Positions 9,078 to 21,394 of a DNA stretch of 64,000 bases are shown here, in pieces; within the stretch, counting starts at the first letter, position 1, and every line of letters begins with the position of its first letter. Made by a program: the position numbers and the translations under genes. The notes under the pieces are model-generated. The model did not search any database. It was not told the origin of the DNA and was given only the letters and a program-made list of their open reading frames with translations. Location: NCBI GenBank assembly GCA_026075535.2, contig AP026539.1, positions 3,038,001 through 3,102,000 on the forward strand. The letters are read 5' to 3'. The stretch comes from Tricholoma matsutake (lineage: Eukaryota; Basidiomycota; Agaricomycetes; Agaricales; Tricholomataceae).

Positions 9078-11269
9078 ATGCTTACCCCAAAGAAAGAGAA
9101 ACCGACAAACAAAGAACAGCGAGCGGATTGCCGAAGAATCGTTGCCAAGGCAAGATCAATGGGGGGAGCCCTCCATGCTGAACCAAGAGGAAGCAAGATG
9201 CCCATCGAGACAAGAAAGGCGACGATTGAAGAAATAGACGATGAAGAGATCACGATCATGACTCTTCAGAATGTGGAACCCATTGGGCCACAAGACGAAG
9301 AAGACACTGGGAAGGAAAACCCAGCACAGGCAAACCACAAACAGGCATCGGAACAGGCAATGGAACAGGCAATGGAACAACTGAAAGAGACACCCAAACC
9401 AAAGATTGAAGATGACAAGCTACTGGTCACCTACATCCGAGGAGAACCCGTCATTGGAATATTCGAACCAGCTAAGACACCGCTGACAGAGGAATATGAT
9501 GAGCCAAGATATGGATATTCTCAGACAACGAAGAAAATCTCTCAGATTGTGAAGGCAAAAGGATCACTGCCATATGCTTATGGACAAAACATCTGGATTA
9601 GGGCAAAGACATCGGTCTCTCAACACCTGATACACAAGAAGGAAGGAGACCCCGAACAGAAGACCCTAGATGAACTACTCCCCAAACAGTACAAGGAGTA
9701 TCGACGGATATTCGAAAAGGAAGCATTGGAACAATTCCCAGAATCAAGACCCTGGGATCACGCGATTGAACTAAAACCGGACTTTGTAGCGAAGGATTGC
9801 AGGGTTTACCCATTGTCGCTGGCAGAACAGAAGAAACTCGACGAGTTTCTGGACGAAAGGATACATCTGACCATCAAAATTGCCCATGGCATTGCCATTC
9901 TTCTTTGTTGCGAAGAAGGACTTGGACACGCTACGACCCTGCCAAGATTACAGGTACTTGAATAATGGAACGATCAAGAACACCTACCCGCTGCCGCTGG
10001 TAGGAGACCTGTTGGACAAACTAAGAGGGGCGAAATGGTTTATGAAATCGGACATCTGATGGGGATATCACAATGTCAGGATCAAAGATGGAGATCAGTG
10101 GAAAGCAGCCTTCAAGACAAATTGGGGGCTGTTTGAGCCAATGGTGATGTTCTTTGGATTATGCAACTCACCGGTGACCTTCCAGGCAATGATGAACAAG
10201 ATATTGCGTGACATGATCAGAGAAGGATGGCTCGTGATTTACATGGACGACATCCTGATATTCTCCAAAGATCAGAACAAACACCAGGAAAGGACAAAGA
10301 GGGTACTGCAAAGACTGGCAGAAAACAATTTATACCTGAAACTGGAGAAATGCAAGTTTCATGTCCACGAAGTGGAATTCTTGGGTCTGATCATCCGACC
10401 CAATGAGATTGCCATGGACAACATGAAACTGGCAGGTATACAGGATTGGCCAACCCTGACAAACGTAAAAGCAGTCAGATCTTTCCTGGGATTTGGAAAC
10501 TTCTACAGGAAGTTTATTGGACATTTTGCAGAGACAAGCAGACCGCTTAATGAGCTGACGAAGAAGGACAAAACATTCAACTGGACAACCGAATGCAAAC
10601 AGGCCTTTCAGATGCTGAAAAGGAAATTCACAGAAGCACCGGTACTGCTGATGCCAGACCCTGACAAAGCCATTCACAATTGAATCAGACGCCTCAAAAC
10701 ATGCAACAGGAGGAGTGCTGAGACAAAGGGATACGAATGGAGACTGGCATCCATGCGGATACATATCGCATGCGCTGACACCAACGGAACGGAACTACAA
10801 GATATACAACAGGGAACTTCTGGCAATAGTATGATCGCTGGAAACTTGGAGACACTACTTGCTGGGTTCAAAACACCCGGTAGTAATCCTCTCGGATCAC
10901 AAGAACCTAACGTACTTCCGGACGGCACAGAAAATGAACAGACAATAGGCAAGATGGAGCTTATTCCTATCGGAATTCAACTTGCAACTCATCCATGTAC
11001 CTGGATCTCAGATGGTACAGAGCAATGCGCTATCACAGAGAGCAGACCATATACCGGAAGAAGACAACGATAATGAAGATGTCATGATGCTGCCAGAGAC
11101 AGTATTTGTGGAATTCATTGATACCGAAATGCATGATTTACTCACTGGGAGTATCATGAAAGACGACCTGGTGAAGAGCACAATCGAGGCACTAAAGACC
11201 AAGGGAATGCCAGCGATAAAGTTGGCACTAGAAGATTGGAAAATAGAGGATGGCCTTCTATTTTTCTGA
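9078..11269 (+). pseudogene. Element B reverse transcriptase/RNase H, broken
   Basis: A charged linker and the N-terminal RT are open from 9078. Compared with element A, a few codons are lost near 9860 and the frame shifts, giving nonsense to 9965. The RT continues in another frame with TGA at 9868-9870 and 10057-10059, at the positions where A has arginine codons in IRPSK and DIRWGY. The frame 10141-10683 holds the palm with YMDD at 10240-10251 and the thumb. The RNase H is again frameshifted after 10683. The connection domain resumes at 10982-11269. Several independent lesions rule out a working enzyme. Confidence 0.85.
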
Positions 11270-11314
11270 AACAGATGCTACGTCCCAGACAACAGAGATT
11301 TACGGAAGAAGCTG

Positions 11315-12260
11315 GTGCAAAAGTACCATGAAGGAGTAACCAGCGGACACCTGGGACAATGGCAGACTACCGAAATAATCAGGAGGGACTACTGGTGGCC
11401 AGGAATGATGACATACATCAAGAACTATGTCACTGGATGTGCCACTTGCCAGCAAATGAAGGTCAATACCCACCCAATGACACCCCCACTGCAACCGATC
11501 AAATCCGAAGCAACGAGACCATTTGCGATGGTGATGACAGATTTTATAACTGACTTGCCAGAGTCCGACAGTTATGATGCACTCATGGTCGTGGTAGACC
11601 ATGGGCTTATGAAGGTCGTAATTTTCATCCCTTGCAGGAAAACAATAGATGCATTGGGAGCGGCCACCCTCTACCTAGACAATGTCTACAAACAATTCAG
11701 CCTCCCAGACAAGATCATCTCTGACAGAGATCCCAGATTTGCCTCGCAGCTGTTCCAAGAGCTAGGAAGGCTGCTCGGAATCAAGCTGGCAATAAGCACA
11801 GCATACCACCCCCAGACTGACAGGGAGACAGAACGGGTGAACCAAGAAGTGGAAGTATACTTATGGATCTTCTGCTCGAACTCCTCCCGACCGCGGAGTT
11901 CATGCACAACCAGAGAACGCACTCCATACAGAAGAACTCCCCATTCTACCTCATGATGGGCTACGAGCCCAAGGCGATCCCACTCCCCTACCTGAAGACA
12001 AACATACTGGCCATAGAAAAACGAATAGTTGCACTGCAATGGGCCCAAGACAAAGCGAAGGCAACTCACGAGTTGGCCAGACAAATGATGGCAGAAAGAA
12101 CGACAAGACACTTCACCCCATTCAAAGAAGGAGACAGAGTGTGGTTAGAAGCAAAGAACCTCAGAACAACGCACCAAACAAAGAAGCTTGCACCAAAAAG
12201 AGAAGGACCGTTCTCTATCGAGAAGGTCCTAAGCCCACTCTCCTATCGACTGAAGTTACC
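11315..12260 (+). pseudogene. Element B integrase
   Basis: The frame 11315-11956 carries the zinc-binding region (YHEGVTSGHLGQW ... CATCQQMK), the first catalytic aspartate (MTDFITDLPES), the second (ISDRDPRF) and the AYHPQTDRETERVNQE glutamate. The region after the glutamate is frameshifted: the C-terminal part continues in the overlapping frame 11863-12354. The last normal bases are the LSYRLKLP segment ending at 12260, where the inverted segment begins. Confidence 0.82.
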
Positions 12261-12738
12261 ACCCAGGTGTAGTCTGCCTTCGTGCTCCTCCAGGCAAAGA
12301 GGCAGCATTTGGGACAGGTCGAGGACATCCTTCTTATCCAGTCGTCCCTTGTAATCCAGAAGGGAATCCCATGCGGGCATGTCCATGCAGGTCTGCCAGG
12401 GAGTATGTTCATCAGTGGTCATTGGTCGATGACCGTTCGCCCCGTCCTTGCTGGGATTCATGGTAGGTGTAGTGTCGATGGGGTGGGGAGCATTCTGTGG
12501 TTGGTTCAGTGGGTGTCTTGGTCTTGGGGGTTCTACAGCTGTCATCGCTGTTTATATGTTCCTAGGATTGTCTTGGTGTGTTTCAGGTTTCCCTTGGGCT
12601 CCCATGAGTTCTCCGAGGTCGGGTATCCGACCCACTTCACTAAAAAGTGCATGGTCCTTCCTTTCTTTTTATGTCCGATGATCGCTTCCACCTCATACTC
12701 TGATTCGTGGAATACCGGGTGTATTTTCCACTGTTCTG
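12261..12738 (-). other. Internal inversion: element B chromodomain/C-terminal segment reversed
   Basis: Element A continues from LKLP directly into EQWKIHPVFH. In element B that segment is found reverse-complemented: reading the minus strand from 12738 leftward gives QWKIHPVFH, then a chromodomain-like stretch (EYEVEAIIG ... LVKWVGYPTSENSWEP) and a C-terminal tail (minus frame 12545-12243). The plus strand resumes at 12739 with YEEWCFKGEL. Flipping 12261-12738 restores the order seen in A, with at most one base of uncertainty at each junction. No repeats longer than about 1 bp are visible at the breakpoints. Confidence 0.88.
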
Positions 12739-13071
12739 TATGAAGAGTGGTGCTTCAAGGGAGAACTAGACGAGGAGGACTACTTCCCAGAGGACTTCTA
12801 CATCAATCAAGAAGGACTCACCCCCAGCAGAAGACCACTATCTGGGGTAAGTGTGCCCCTGTGGAGAGACCTGCAGTGGAATACCCACTATGATGACGAG
12901 AGTGGATATAGCCTGGCAAAAAGGCTCCTGCTCAGAGAACATGGAGAGTTGGGAACACTGCTGCACTCTGACCGATTCCCTCAAACCCCACAATCCCACC
13001 CCACCTCCTGACCAGAGAGGAGAAAGAGATTTTGATCAAAGTCAGTGACTTCGAAGATAGAGAGAGGGTGA

Positions 13072-13856
13072 TGTTACAATTTGTTATCTGGACCCGCAAG
13101 ACCAGGCACTTCATTTTTCTCATTTGATTCGACTCACTTCCAATAGGAGACACTTTGATGCATGGTGACTCCATGCACCTGAACCCACTCCCATGCATGC
13201 TGCAATATGACAGCCCTTTGACACGAGGTCCATAACGTCGGACACTCACGATCGACATGCTGCGCTGCAGCATGTCCTTGACACCGGATCCTTGACATCG
13301 GACACCTCATGCCAGGCATGAGGCTACTCTCTTATTGTTCCCTGATATGCTGCACCACAGCACTCCTTGACATCGGACGCCTCATGCAAGGCATGAGGCC
13401 TATTGTCTCTATTGTTCTTGTCTATATTTACCTGATAAGCATCTCACTTTCTGATTGGACGATAGATAGTCCTGGAACAGTATATAAGCTGTAGCTACAC
13501 TCTGTGTATTCTCCAGCTTGACCTAATTCAACCAACGGTCTTAGACTCAACCAGAACACTTGACAACTAAGGAAGTCCCTTAGTTGTGATACACTCGAAC
13601 TCGACAGCTTAGGAAGCCCCTAGCTGTGATAACCCAAACTCGACAGTTGGAAAGCCTCTAACTGTGATACACAAACCGACGGTCTACTCAGAAAGCCTCT
13701 GAGTACAGAAAGCCGTGACAACTTGAGGAAGTACCCAAGTGAAGGCAGGAAGCCCGATACACTAGGAAAGTCTCCTAGGGCGATACGAGACAGTTGGAAA
13801 GCCTCCAACTGTAACACACAAAGCCAAGGCTGAGTTAAAGACCTATAGTCTTAACA
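13072..13856 (+). repeat. Element B 3' LTR (785 bp)
   Basis: Same limits as the 5' LTR (TGTTAC...TAACA), followed by ATAAT at 13857-13861. The TATA box is at 13481-13488 and the stem-loop array at 13563-13812. Here some stems carry single mismatches (for example CTAACTGT opposite CAGTTGGA), as expected for a neutral decaying copy. Confidence 0.92.
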
Positions 13857-14372
13857 ATAATGGTCGGGGAATTTGAGCTCGAGTCATCGAGTGATTCGAG
13901 TCCATAAGCCAGGTTGGAATCCTCGAACATAAGCTCTGCTTTGCTCAGATTCCAAGATCCTATTCTTTGCTCACGAAAAGTGAGTAATGTTGTAGAATGT
14001 GCGATAATACATTCCTAGATCACTTGCGTCAAATATCCCAATGTGTAGCTGTTCTCCCACTAATTTGTCCATGTCCAATATGCTCTACTTGCGATCGTCT
14101 TCTGAGCTGGGATAGAGTTTGTGTACTGCTGTTTGAAATTCATTGAATGATGTGCCAGGTTGATACTCTGGAAGCGATTCCCAGAGTTCTGAAGAGTCGA
14201 TGTCGAGGTAGTGACAAGCGTGTTTCTTCATTAGATTCGATTCAGTAACGCCGCAGGTCAGGAATAATAGTTCAAGCTCTTTGAAGTATTGTCGAAGCTC
14301 TCGAGGCTGAGTCAGGTCGAATTTTGGAGCAGTCGAGTGCCCATGAGCTGGCATCGCGGTTTGGGTAGTCAT
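13857..14372 (-). pseudogene. Element E gag, N-terminal part
   Basis: Starts at ATG 14372 (MTTQTAMPAHGHS) and contains the block LRQYFKELELLF typical of an Agaricomycete gypsy gag family. A TAG after SEDDRK (stop at 14082-14084) and further TGA codons near 13985 and 13895 interrupt the frame; each sits where a tryptophan or arginine codon is plausible. It runs up to the element B insertion and continues at 6391. Together with the part at 5893-6391 it forms one ancestral gag. Confidence 0.8.
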
Positions 14373-14693
14373 GAATGTGATGACTCTAGTGGTCTTGTGT
14401 AATAGATGGTAGAGGTGTCGAAGTTGTTGGAAGGATGAACAAAGAGGTCGATGATGATGATGATGAAGTAGATGACAATGTGGAAGGAGATGATATAGGT
14501 GAAGGAAATAGTCTACAATGAGTAGATTCTGCTTTGGAAACTGGAATTAGAATATCTCCCGATTGTTCAAGAGATTTGAAGGCGTGGCGAGTATCAATAC
14601 GAAGGGTTCTCGCTTGTGTTGGCCTAAGCTGAGGAAGTTGAGGTTGTTCTGATGATGAAATGATTCAGAGACCTTCGTGGTGGGCTCCAAAAA

Positions 14694-15896
14694 TGATGAT
14701 ACTCAACCCAGGAAAACCACCTAAACTGCCGATGAGGCAATCAATGATCTTTGCGACGAGTCAGAGGAAGGTTGCAAGTTGTTCCGAATGTTTGTGGCCC
14801 AACTGATGGAAAGATGACCAGTTGGTACTAGTCGTGAAGGTAGTGCTATGAGAGACGAAGCCGTTTGGTGCAGTCCGATCAAGTATCGATCGATATCAAG
14901 GGTGATCGATGAGATCGATGGTGAACGAGTTTATCATCAATGGCCAATATGTGAATTCTGGAGACCTTTCGATAGGTCGATAGTATACGAAGGGTGCAGC
15001 AAATGGCTATGAAGTGTTGGAAGGGTTGCTAGTGCTAATGATGAGAGGATCAAGGGAGGATCAAGGATGCGATGATCGCAGAGGTTTCTCATTGATTGAG
15101 AAAACCTGTAGAGACTTAGATTGTTTTAGAAAGCTGATCAGATGCTTAGAACTGTATACGAGACGATAGGTGAAGATGATTTCTTGTCTTTTTCAAGTAG
15201 ATACTACAGAGTTTTATATGTTTTAAAGAAACTTCCTAAAATGGAATAAGAAACATGTGTAGAACATGAGGCAAAAGATATGAGTTAAGGCACAAGGCCA
15301 AAAAGGAGACTGGAATCCAAACAAGAAAGATATCTATCATATGATGAAAGAGTAATATAGGGTATGGAACTGAAATGGGACTGTCCTTTGTGTAGAAATC
15401 ATGCTAAGTCTTGCAGTAATTTGTCCAGCAAGTTCTGTGTGCTATTGGGACTTGGGACGAGGCTAACCTACTATCAGCAGGTTTGGGCATGAGTTGGAAT
15501 CCTTCCTGGCGCATGGTACTCCACCATATAGATGAAAATGTGGCACCTGATGTCGCTTGTAGTCTCTTGATATTGATCGATGATGCTTGATGATGCTCGA
15601 TGATGCTCGATGATGCTTGACGATGCTTGATCACGGTTGCGGCTGTTTGAAGTTGATCGGGGATGTTCGATGGTCATGTAGAGGGATCTTAGGGGCTTTC
15701 GGGGTAGTCCTAAGGTTGTGCAATGTGGGCTCTTGATACGATTGATGTCGCTGGTGATGTTTTGACGTGGTTGATATGATATTGCAATCGATAGACTGGG
15801 TTGCGCTGTGTCTGGGACGTCGTAGGAGTTAGCCAATGTGATTAGAATGATGCTAAAGTGGTGAATCAGTCCTTGAGCCAAGGAGATGACCTATCA
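14694..15896 (-). repeat. Probable 5' LTR of element E (~1.2 kb)
   Basis: On the minus strand the segment begins TGATAGG (15896) exactly where similarity to the C-family internal sequence stops, and ends ATCATCA (14694), giving TGAT...ATCA termini. Just inside the end lies TGGAGCCCACCACG (14689-14676), which has the look of a gypsy primer-binding site, followed by the gag start at 14372. A short CATCATCGAG-type repeat lies near 15580-15625. The second LTR is outside the window, so the limits rest on these signals alone. Confidence 0.55.
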
Positions 15897-16349
15897 ATGT
15901 ATGTGCAAGTAAGAGAAGGCACACTGATATGGGAAGTTGTGTTCTTCTGTTAGGGTGACACCCACTATCTGCTAGCTAAGACTGTGCGGGTTCTCTCTAC
16001 AAGAAGGGGACAGGATCCACGCTCATGATGGGGGAATTGATGGTTTTGATGCGAGGGGTTATTAATAGGTGAGTTTGTTGAGATAGGCCTTTCACACCGA
16101 AAACATAGGTGGAATACCTAAGAGAACACAACTGGGGTCCCCTAGGCATATATTTAGGGTTTATATACTATGTTACATATATTGTACACTGTTGTTACCG
16201 ACACATTCGTACATGCGCATACATTTTGATGTGTGCAAAATAAAATTCTCATGCTATCAAAGTGTAGTGTCATTTGGCATCATGTAGCATAATTCGACAT
16301 AATAAAATAAAAATGAAATTTTATTAGGTAATGGGGTGGTTTCCTAACA
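15897..16349 (-). mobile_element. C-family remnant: LTR (15948-16349) and start of its internal region
   Basis: A 402-bp LTR in minus orientation (TGTTAGGAAACC at 16349 to CCCTAACA at 15948), closely similar to the LTRs of element C, plus about 50 bp of the leader that follows LTR1 of element C. The similarity stops at 15896, where element E begins. In two diagnostic stretches it matches LTR2 of element C (the CCCCAGTTG and GTTTTCGGTGTGAAAGGCC forms), not LTR1 or LTR3. No target duplication is visible, as expected if the rest of the host element is separated by E. Confidence 0.85.
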
Positions 16350-16361
16350 TTATGTACTATG

Positions 16362-17950
16362 TCTGATAACATTGTCACTCAAAGAATCTCTGAAGACATC
16401 TACACAAACCTCCATTAATCTCTGAAAGCTTTGGGTGCGAACACTCTTGCTGGCACTGAATATGGTGTTGACTACTTCTGTGAGAAAGAACCAGAGCAGT
16501 GGTCCAGCAATTATCAGTTCCTGGATGCCAGTGGTAACACACTTAACTTGTTGGTGTTTGGTCAAATTACCACTGACAGCTTTGGTACCCTCTTATCTGC
16601 AAAGGGTAATCACAAGATAGGTGTCAACAATGACATGAGTTGACTTCCTCCCTCAAAACTTCCCCTACAACAACCTCCTTATCACACAGATAAAATACAT
16701 CACAGACACTTCTCACATAAAGAATGTTCTCATATTAAGCGAGCCATCTGGTGCTATGGGGGGAGTGGACATTGGCTGGAACAACCAGAGTGCTGAACTG
16801 GTGAGCTCTTATGACCAGACCAAGTCACAAGGCCTGGTGAGTGAGCTGGACCTACCTTTTGCACACCTTTCTTACACCTTCACAGAACACCAATGCTAGC
16901 TCATGGTGAAGGCTTTGGAGTCACAAGGTGTGAAAGATCTGGTCATTGTTCACATGGGGACCACATTTGTGGTAGGTCTCCATTGCATCATCACACCAAT
17001 GCACTCCAATTGATTGACAACATTAGCTTCCACCCAATGCACCTTCCACTTCTACTGCACAACCTTCCAAGCATTCTCTCCATACTGTAAGCTCTGATAC
17101 CAAAGTCAAGCCAACTGTGACAAAGTCAATTCCTTGTGCCAAGCACCCATCAGGTTTGTTATTGTGTTCTTCTTCTTGAATAGCTTTCCTCAATATTTTA
17201 CAGATGATGAAATTTATATTGGTGCCTATTATGATCCACATCTTCTTCCCGATTACAGGGGAGAACTGTTTCAACATCAGCAAGCACAACTGGTTCAATG
17301 TGATGTTCGAGATAAACACAGTCACTTGATCCCCTCCTGGAAATACTATGAAGGGTGTAACGATGTTACTTGTTGACACTTATTTACCATATTCCTTGGA
17401 TTACATCCTCGGACATTACACAGATGCAACCTTTCTACTACACACCATCATCATCCTTATTATCACTCATAGAGATCTTGCACTTATAAAATACCTCTTT
17501 TGCATGCTTAGCTCTGGGTTTGGACTCTAGTGAAGTACGTGTCCCTAACACAGCACGCACTTACAAAGAGCTTCAACCTGGCATGCTTGTGCTCATCAAT
17601 GCCATGTTTCACATCTACAGCTTCCAGAAAGTGACTAGGACAAGCCAGGTATGTACCCAACTATGCTTCCTTACTTCTAACTGACACAATTTCTCCAGTA
17701 TTTCCACATCAATGCAAAAAGCATCCACATCATCAATCCTTCTGACACCCCTGTTGAAATTCCTCACCAACCTGTAGTTCCCCCACCCCACCATAACACA
17801 ACCCAAGTCATGTTCAGCAGCCAATGATGCCTTCACTAGCTTCATCATCATGAAAAAGGCCAAGACTACCAGATGGTCCAATACAATCTCAACAAGAAAG
17901 TTACAAATGAAACAGGGTGATGCATCTGCTGAGGACACCATAATGGAGTT
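16362..17950 (+). pseudogene. Remnant of an unrecognised multi-exon gene
   Basis: Several plus-strand pieces in changing frames look like decayed protein-coding sequence: 16431-16643 (GANTLAGTEYGVDYF ... FGQITTDSFGTLL), about 16640-16900 (LPQNFPYNNLL, then GAMGGVDIGWNNQSAELV), 17134-17376 (YFTDDEIYIGAYYDPHLLPDYRGEL), and 17530-17830 (MLVLINAMFHIYSFQ). A likely intron of about 50 bp with GTATGT...TTTCTCCAG lies near 17650-17699, since it joins TRTSQ to YFHINAKSIHIINPS. I do not recognise the family. Stops between the pieces show it is no longer intact. Confidence 0.45.
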
Positions 17951-19189
17951 CTGAGGTGTTTACTTCGCTTTTTTTTTGCTATCATTTCCACATTTTTTTA
18001 TCTGCTTTTTGTCACCCTATGTTTCTCTTTTTCACTCAGTATTTCTCCTTGTCTCCTTGTCCCATACTGTATTTGTATCCAGCCTGTACTAAATTCTGAA
18101 TATCATGCTGAAATTACTCAGCACTATTTGGCATTGCATCTCTCCACATGACCATTATGACATAGCATCTCAAACACTCAATTTTGGCATTTTTTTCAAC
18201 ACCCACAAAACCCACTACCTAAAGTAGTAGGAATAAAGATGAAAAGTGAGAAGGCATTTGGCTAGGCCCCCTCCCCTGAAAAGTTACAGTGTGGAGGTTG
18301 TCTGTAAGGCTAGGAAAGTCAAAACAGTAATGTCAAGTTTGTAAAGTACCAAAAAGATCAATCAAGACTTGATCAAGACATAAAGTTGTGCCAAAATTAG
18401 AGATCAGCAAATTTAGTCATGTTGTTGTGTACCTTCAGTTAGTCATCTGCATCACCAGGAGGAGGTAGCTCAAGATCATGTAGCTGTAATATATGTAAAT
18501 TATTTATGTAACTACATATGAATAAATAAAATAAATGAAAAGAGGTGGGGTGAGCCCCCACAAATGGTAGAAATGGGAGGGTTTATATACCCTGGGATGC
18601 ACACAGACCATTTGGCCTTGTGTGGGTCTGATAGTCATGTCTTCTTTTATTGTTGATGTGTTATTTACATACATTTGTACCTTACTTCTTCCCTTGGCTT
18701 CAGCTACCTTGTCATGATGACCACCCCCTCTCACTCACAAATGTGAGGGGGGGTTGTTTGCTGCCAGTTTTGCTCGAGATAGCTGCTGACTGTTGACACC
18801 ACCACCAACTGCCTCCCACCTCCATCAAAACCATTCCCACACCCCTCTATCAAGAGCAAACAACAAACTGCATTGCAGCAAGAGTGCCTCATTGACATGT
18901 GTTGGGGGGGCTTGGGGCCCTTCAACACAATGTAAATTAAGTATTTCTATTTTTTACCTTCTTTTTGAATACTAACATGTTTTTAGGTTGTTTTGACTAA
19001 TTTTAGATTCCAACTACAATATGCACAATGAATGCCTGACCCCTCCCCATCCAAATGGGATATGGGGGGTTTGTTTGGGGTTAAGAGACCCCAGGGAGGT
19101 ACCAGAGGCCTGGGTAGTGGGGTACACCAAACCCCACCACCTGTCTACTAACCACACAAGCACCTCTTGACACAGGAAACACCCAACAC
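17951..19189. other. Region without recognised genes
   Basis: AT-rich sequence with no frame that looks like a protein family I know. The only structure noticed is a short inverted repeat with G/C-run arms, CCCCCTC...GAGGGGGG, around 18724-18756. Confidence 0.5.
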
Positions 19190-20010
19190 AAATGACAGAT
19201 GAACAGGATCAGGAAGACAACAATGACAACAAAAACAACAATAATAGGGCCAATGCAAGCCAGGATGGCACTGACAACAGGGAACAACAAGAACAGCAGC
19301 ACCCACAAGGGTACAAAGGGGACAGCATGGAGAACCGCACCACCAACACCCCAAGGACATGCCAACATGATGGCAACAAAAACAAAAACAACAGGGCCAG
19401 GGATGAGAGGCACAACAACTGGCACCTGGCACCAACTGCAAACAAACAGGACTAGGAGGAGGAGGACAACATCAGTGATGAGGCCAACCACAGCACAGGT
19501 AGGAGCAGCAGCACAAATGGCAAAGAAGGGACCACAAGGACAATGAGACCCATAATGACAAAGAAGGGGACAGCCAATGATGGGAATAATGAAACATGAC
19601 ACCAGGACAGAGGGCATGATGTGCACAAGGACATCGAGGACCAGACACCAAGGATGACAACAGTGAGGAGGATGAGGACAAAAAATGAGGACCAGGACCA
19701 GGACAATGAGCACCAGATGGGGATGACAACAACAATGACAACAACAGCAGGGATGATGGGAACAAAGGCAACAGTGCAGACAAACAGCAAACAGTGGGGA
19801 GCAAGAGCGATGGGAATGAGAGCTGGAAGGACAACAGCATAGACACCATAGACAGTGAGAACGGCAAGGACAGGGAAGACCAGCACCACACAAAAAGGGG
19901 GTGAGATAGGCAAGCACAACCCAGGAAGGCCAACAATGGGGATGGGAACAACGGGCCACTGATGATGACTGAGGGCCAGCAGGGGATGGAGGAATTAGTG
20001 AGGACAAGGA
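19190..20010. repeat. Strand-asymmetric low-complexity tract
   Basis: For about 820 bp the plus strand is made almost only of A, C and G, with very few T (GACAACA-, AACAACA- and GGACCA-type words). All three plus frames give N/D/Q/T-rich text and all three minus frames give C/L/V/P-rich text, so the long apparent frames on both strands are explained by composition. A second tract of the same kind, on the opposite strand, is 31870-32400, where it does seem to encode an Asn/Asp-rich region of a gene. Confidence 0.65.
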
Positions 20011-21270
20011 AAGGATGGGCCACTGCAGCTGAGAGGGGTGGGCAAGGAGGGGTGGGCAAAATGTGTGTGTGCACCACCCACCACCTCGCTCTCCAGCCAG
20101 GCGGTGGCCCTGTCATATGTACTAACTTTGCTGCAGGGGAAAAAGAGAAGTTCCTAAATAACAGGCATTAATTTACAAACTTTATTAACTTTTCTAACTT
20201 TTTCAACTTTACATGGCACCTTGACAACACTATTTTACTTAACAAACTTTCGACATTAGGAGTGACCATTATAAAGCCAAAAAGCCAAAAAAGTTGAAAT
20301 AAAAGTGTGATTTTCCTGATATTTACATCCTCTTTCAGACACTTCACAAGCTGCGCACACCCAATTTTGAGGTTCTTGCTCAAGTTCCACACATTGAAGA
20401 ATAGACACATAAGTGAGTCATAAGATACTCAGGTTCCTTAACAAGTCCTGCTTATCCACTGAGTCTCACAACCAGCTTGCTTGCATTTCAGGACCCCACT
20501 CATTGAACCATCAAGGACTAATCCACAAAGACACCCATTCAGTGCATCTGTTAGTTGTCATAGAATCCTTTTGTGCTTTGACCACCCAGATTCTTCAGGA
20601 ACTGTGGCCAATTTGGATGCTGCTGTGCAGTTCAAGGTCAAAGTTGCATTGTTGTCCACAAGGCTGTCTTTACCACTGTGTTCAGTTACATCCTTGTTTC
20701 CCTGTTCATAGTAAGTAAATAAATGTCAATTCTTATCCAAAATGAATTCAAGAACTCACACTGTCCTTGACTGCCAGTTCCTTGACCATTGGAACAGGTC
20801 CCACCTCAGAGTCCTTGGAACTTCATGCATGCATAGCAGCATCAGACATTCCTTCAAACTCAAAGTCCCTTTGCCGATCAACAATGATGACATCTAGACC
20901 TTCACCTCCCCTGATGTCAATTTTTGATGTTGGCCAGCCCAATGGTACCACAATTTATGCAGGTACTGCAGTCTGGGCAAACTACATATCCCTCTGCATT
21001 GACAATGGCTGCTGGCTTTGGAAGAATGAACATTGTATCAGTGAGCCATCATACTAAGGAGTGTCATGGGTATGGGTAATACCGTGAGTATCTGGTCATG
21101 GGTATGCATGGGTATGGGTATGAGTTTGAGATTATCATACCCATGAAACACCATACCCATACACACAGGTATATGGGTTTTACTAATCTCATTTACAGCT
21201 GTTTTAATGTTCCAAAGAGACTAGAGGGTCATGTTTGCTCATTCTTGTCCAATACCAACATCTTTGTTGG
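20011..21270. other. Region without recognised genes
   Basis: Short plus-strand frames around 20413-20718 and 20767-21057 resemble nothing I know and may be remnants. A small inverted repeat built on CATGGGTATGGGTA and its complement lies at about 21064-21165. The left arm of the large inverted repeat begins at about 21270. Confidence 0.4.
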
Positions 21271-21394
21271 AAGGGAGGTAGCAAGAGAACATCAGGAAAA
21301 TGTGGAGATACAGATATAACCAGATGGGAATTGCTGAACCCTCCAAGTTTGACAGATGTAAATAATGGGTTACCTATTCATAACAATGGATGCA

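Larger units (their letters stand above)
6392..13856 (+). mobile_element. Element B: complete-ended Ty3/gypsy retrotransposon, decayed
   Basis: The left LTR (6392-7182) and right LTR (13072-13856) are both TGTTAC...TAACA and are flanked by the 5-bp target duplication ATAAT at 6387-6391 and 13857-13861. Between them are gag, protease, RT/RNase H, integrase and a chromodomain-bearing C-terminus, in the usual gypsy order. A polypurine tract (GATAGAGAGAGGGTGA, 13056-13071) directly precedes the right LTR. The LTRs differ by many substitutions and a small indel near the start, so the insertion is not recent. The coding region is broken by frameshifts, TGA codons and an internal inversion (12261-12738). 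The insertion splits the gag of element E. Confidence 0.95.

Noticed and set aside
12243..12545. Independent minus-strand gene of 100 codons
   Set aside because: It is the inverted C-terminal part of element B pol.
15948..16349. Solo LTR
   Set aside because: About 50 bp of internal leader follows the LTR and no target duplication flanks it, so it is part of an element interrupted by element E.
19081..20007. Cys/Leu-rich 308-codon minus-strand frame
   Set aside because: It mirrors the T-poor composition of the plus strand; several frames are open at once and no domain is visible.
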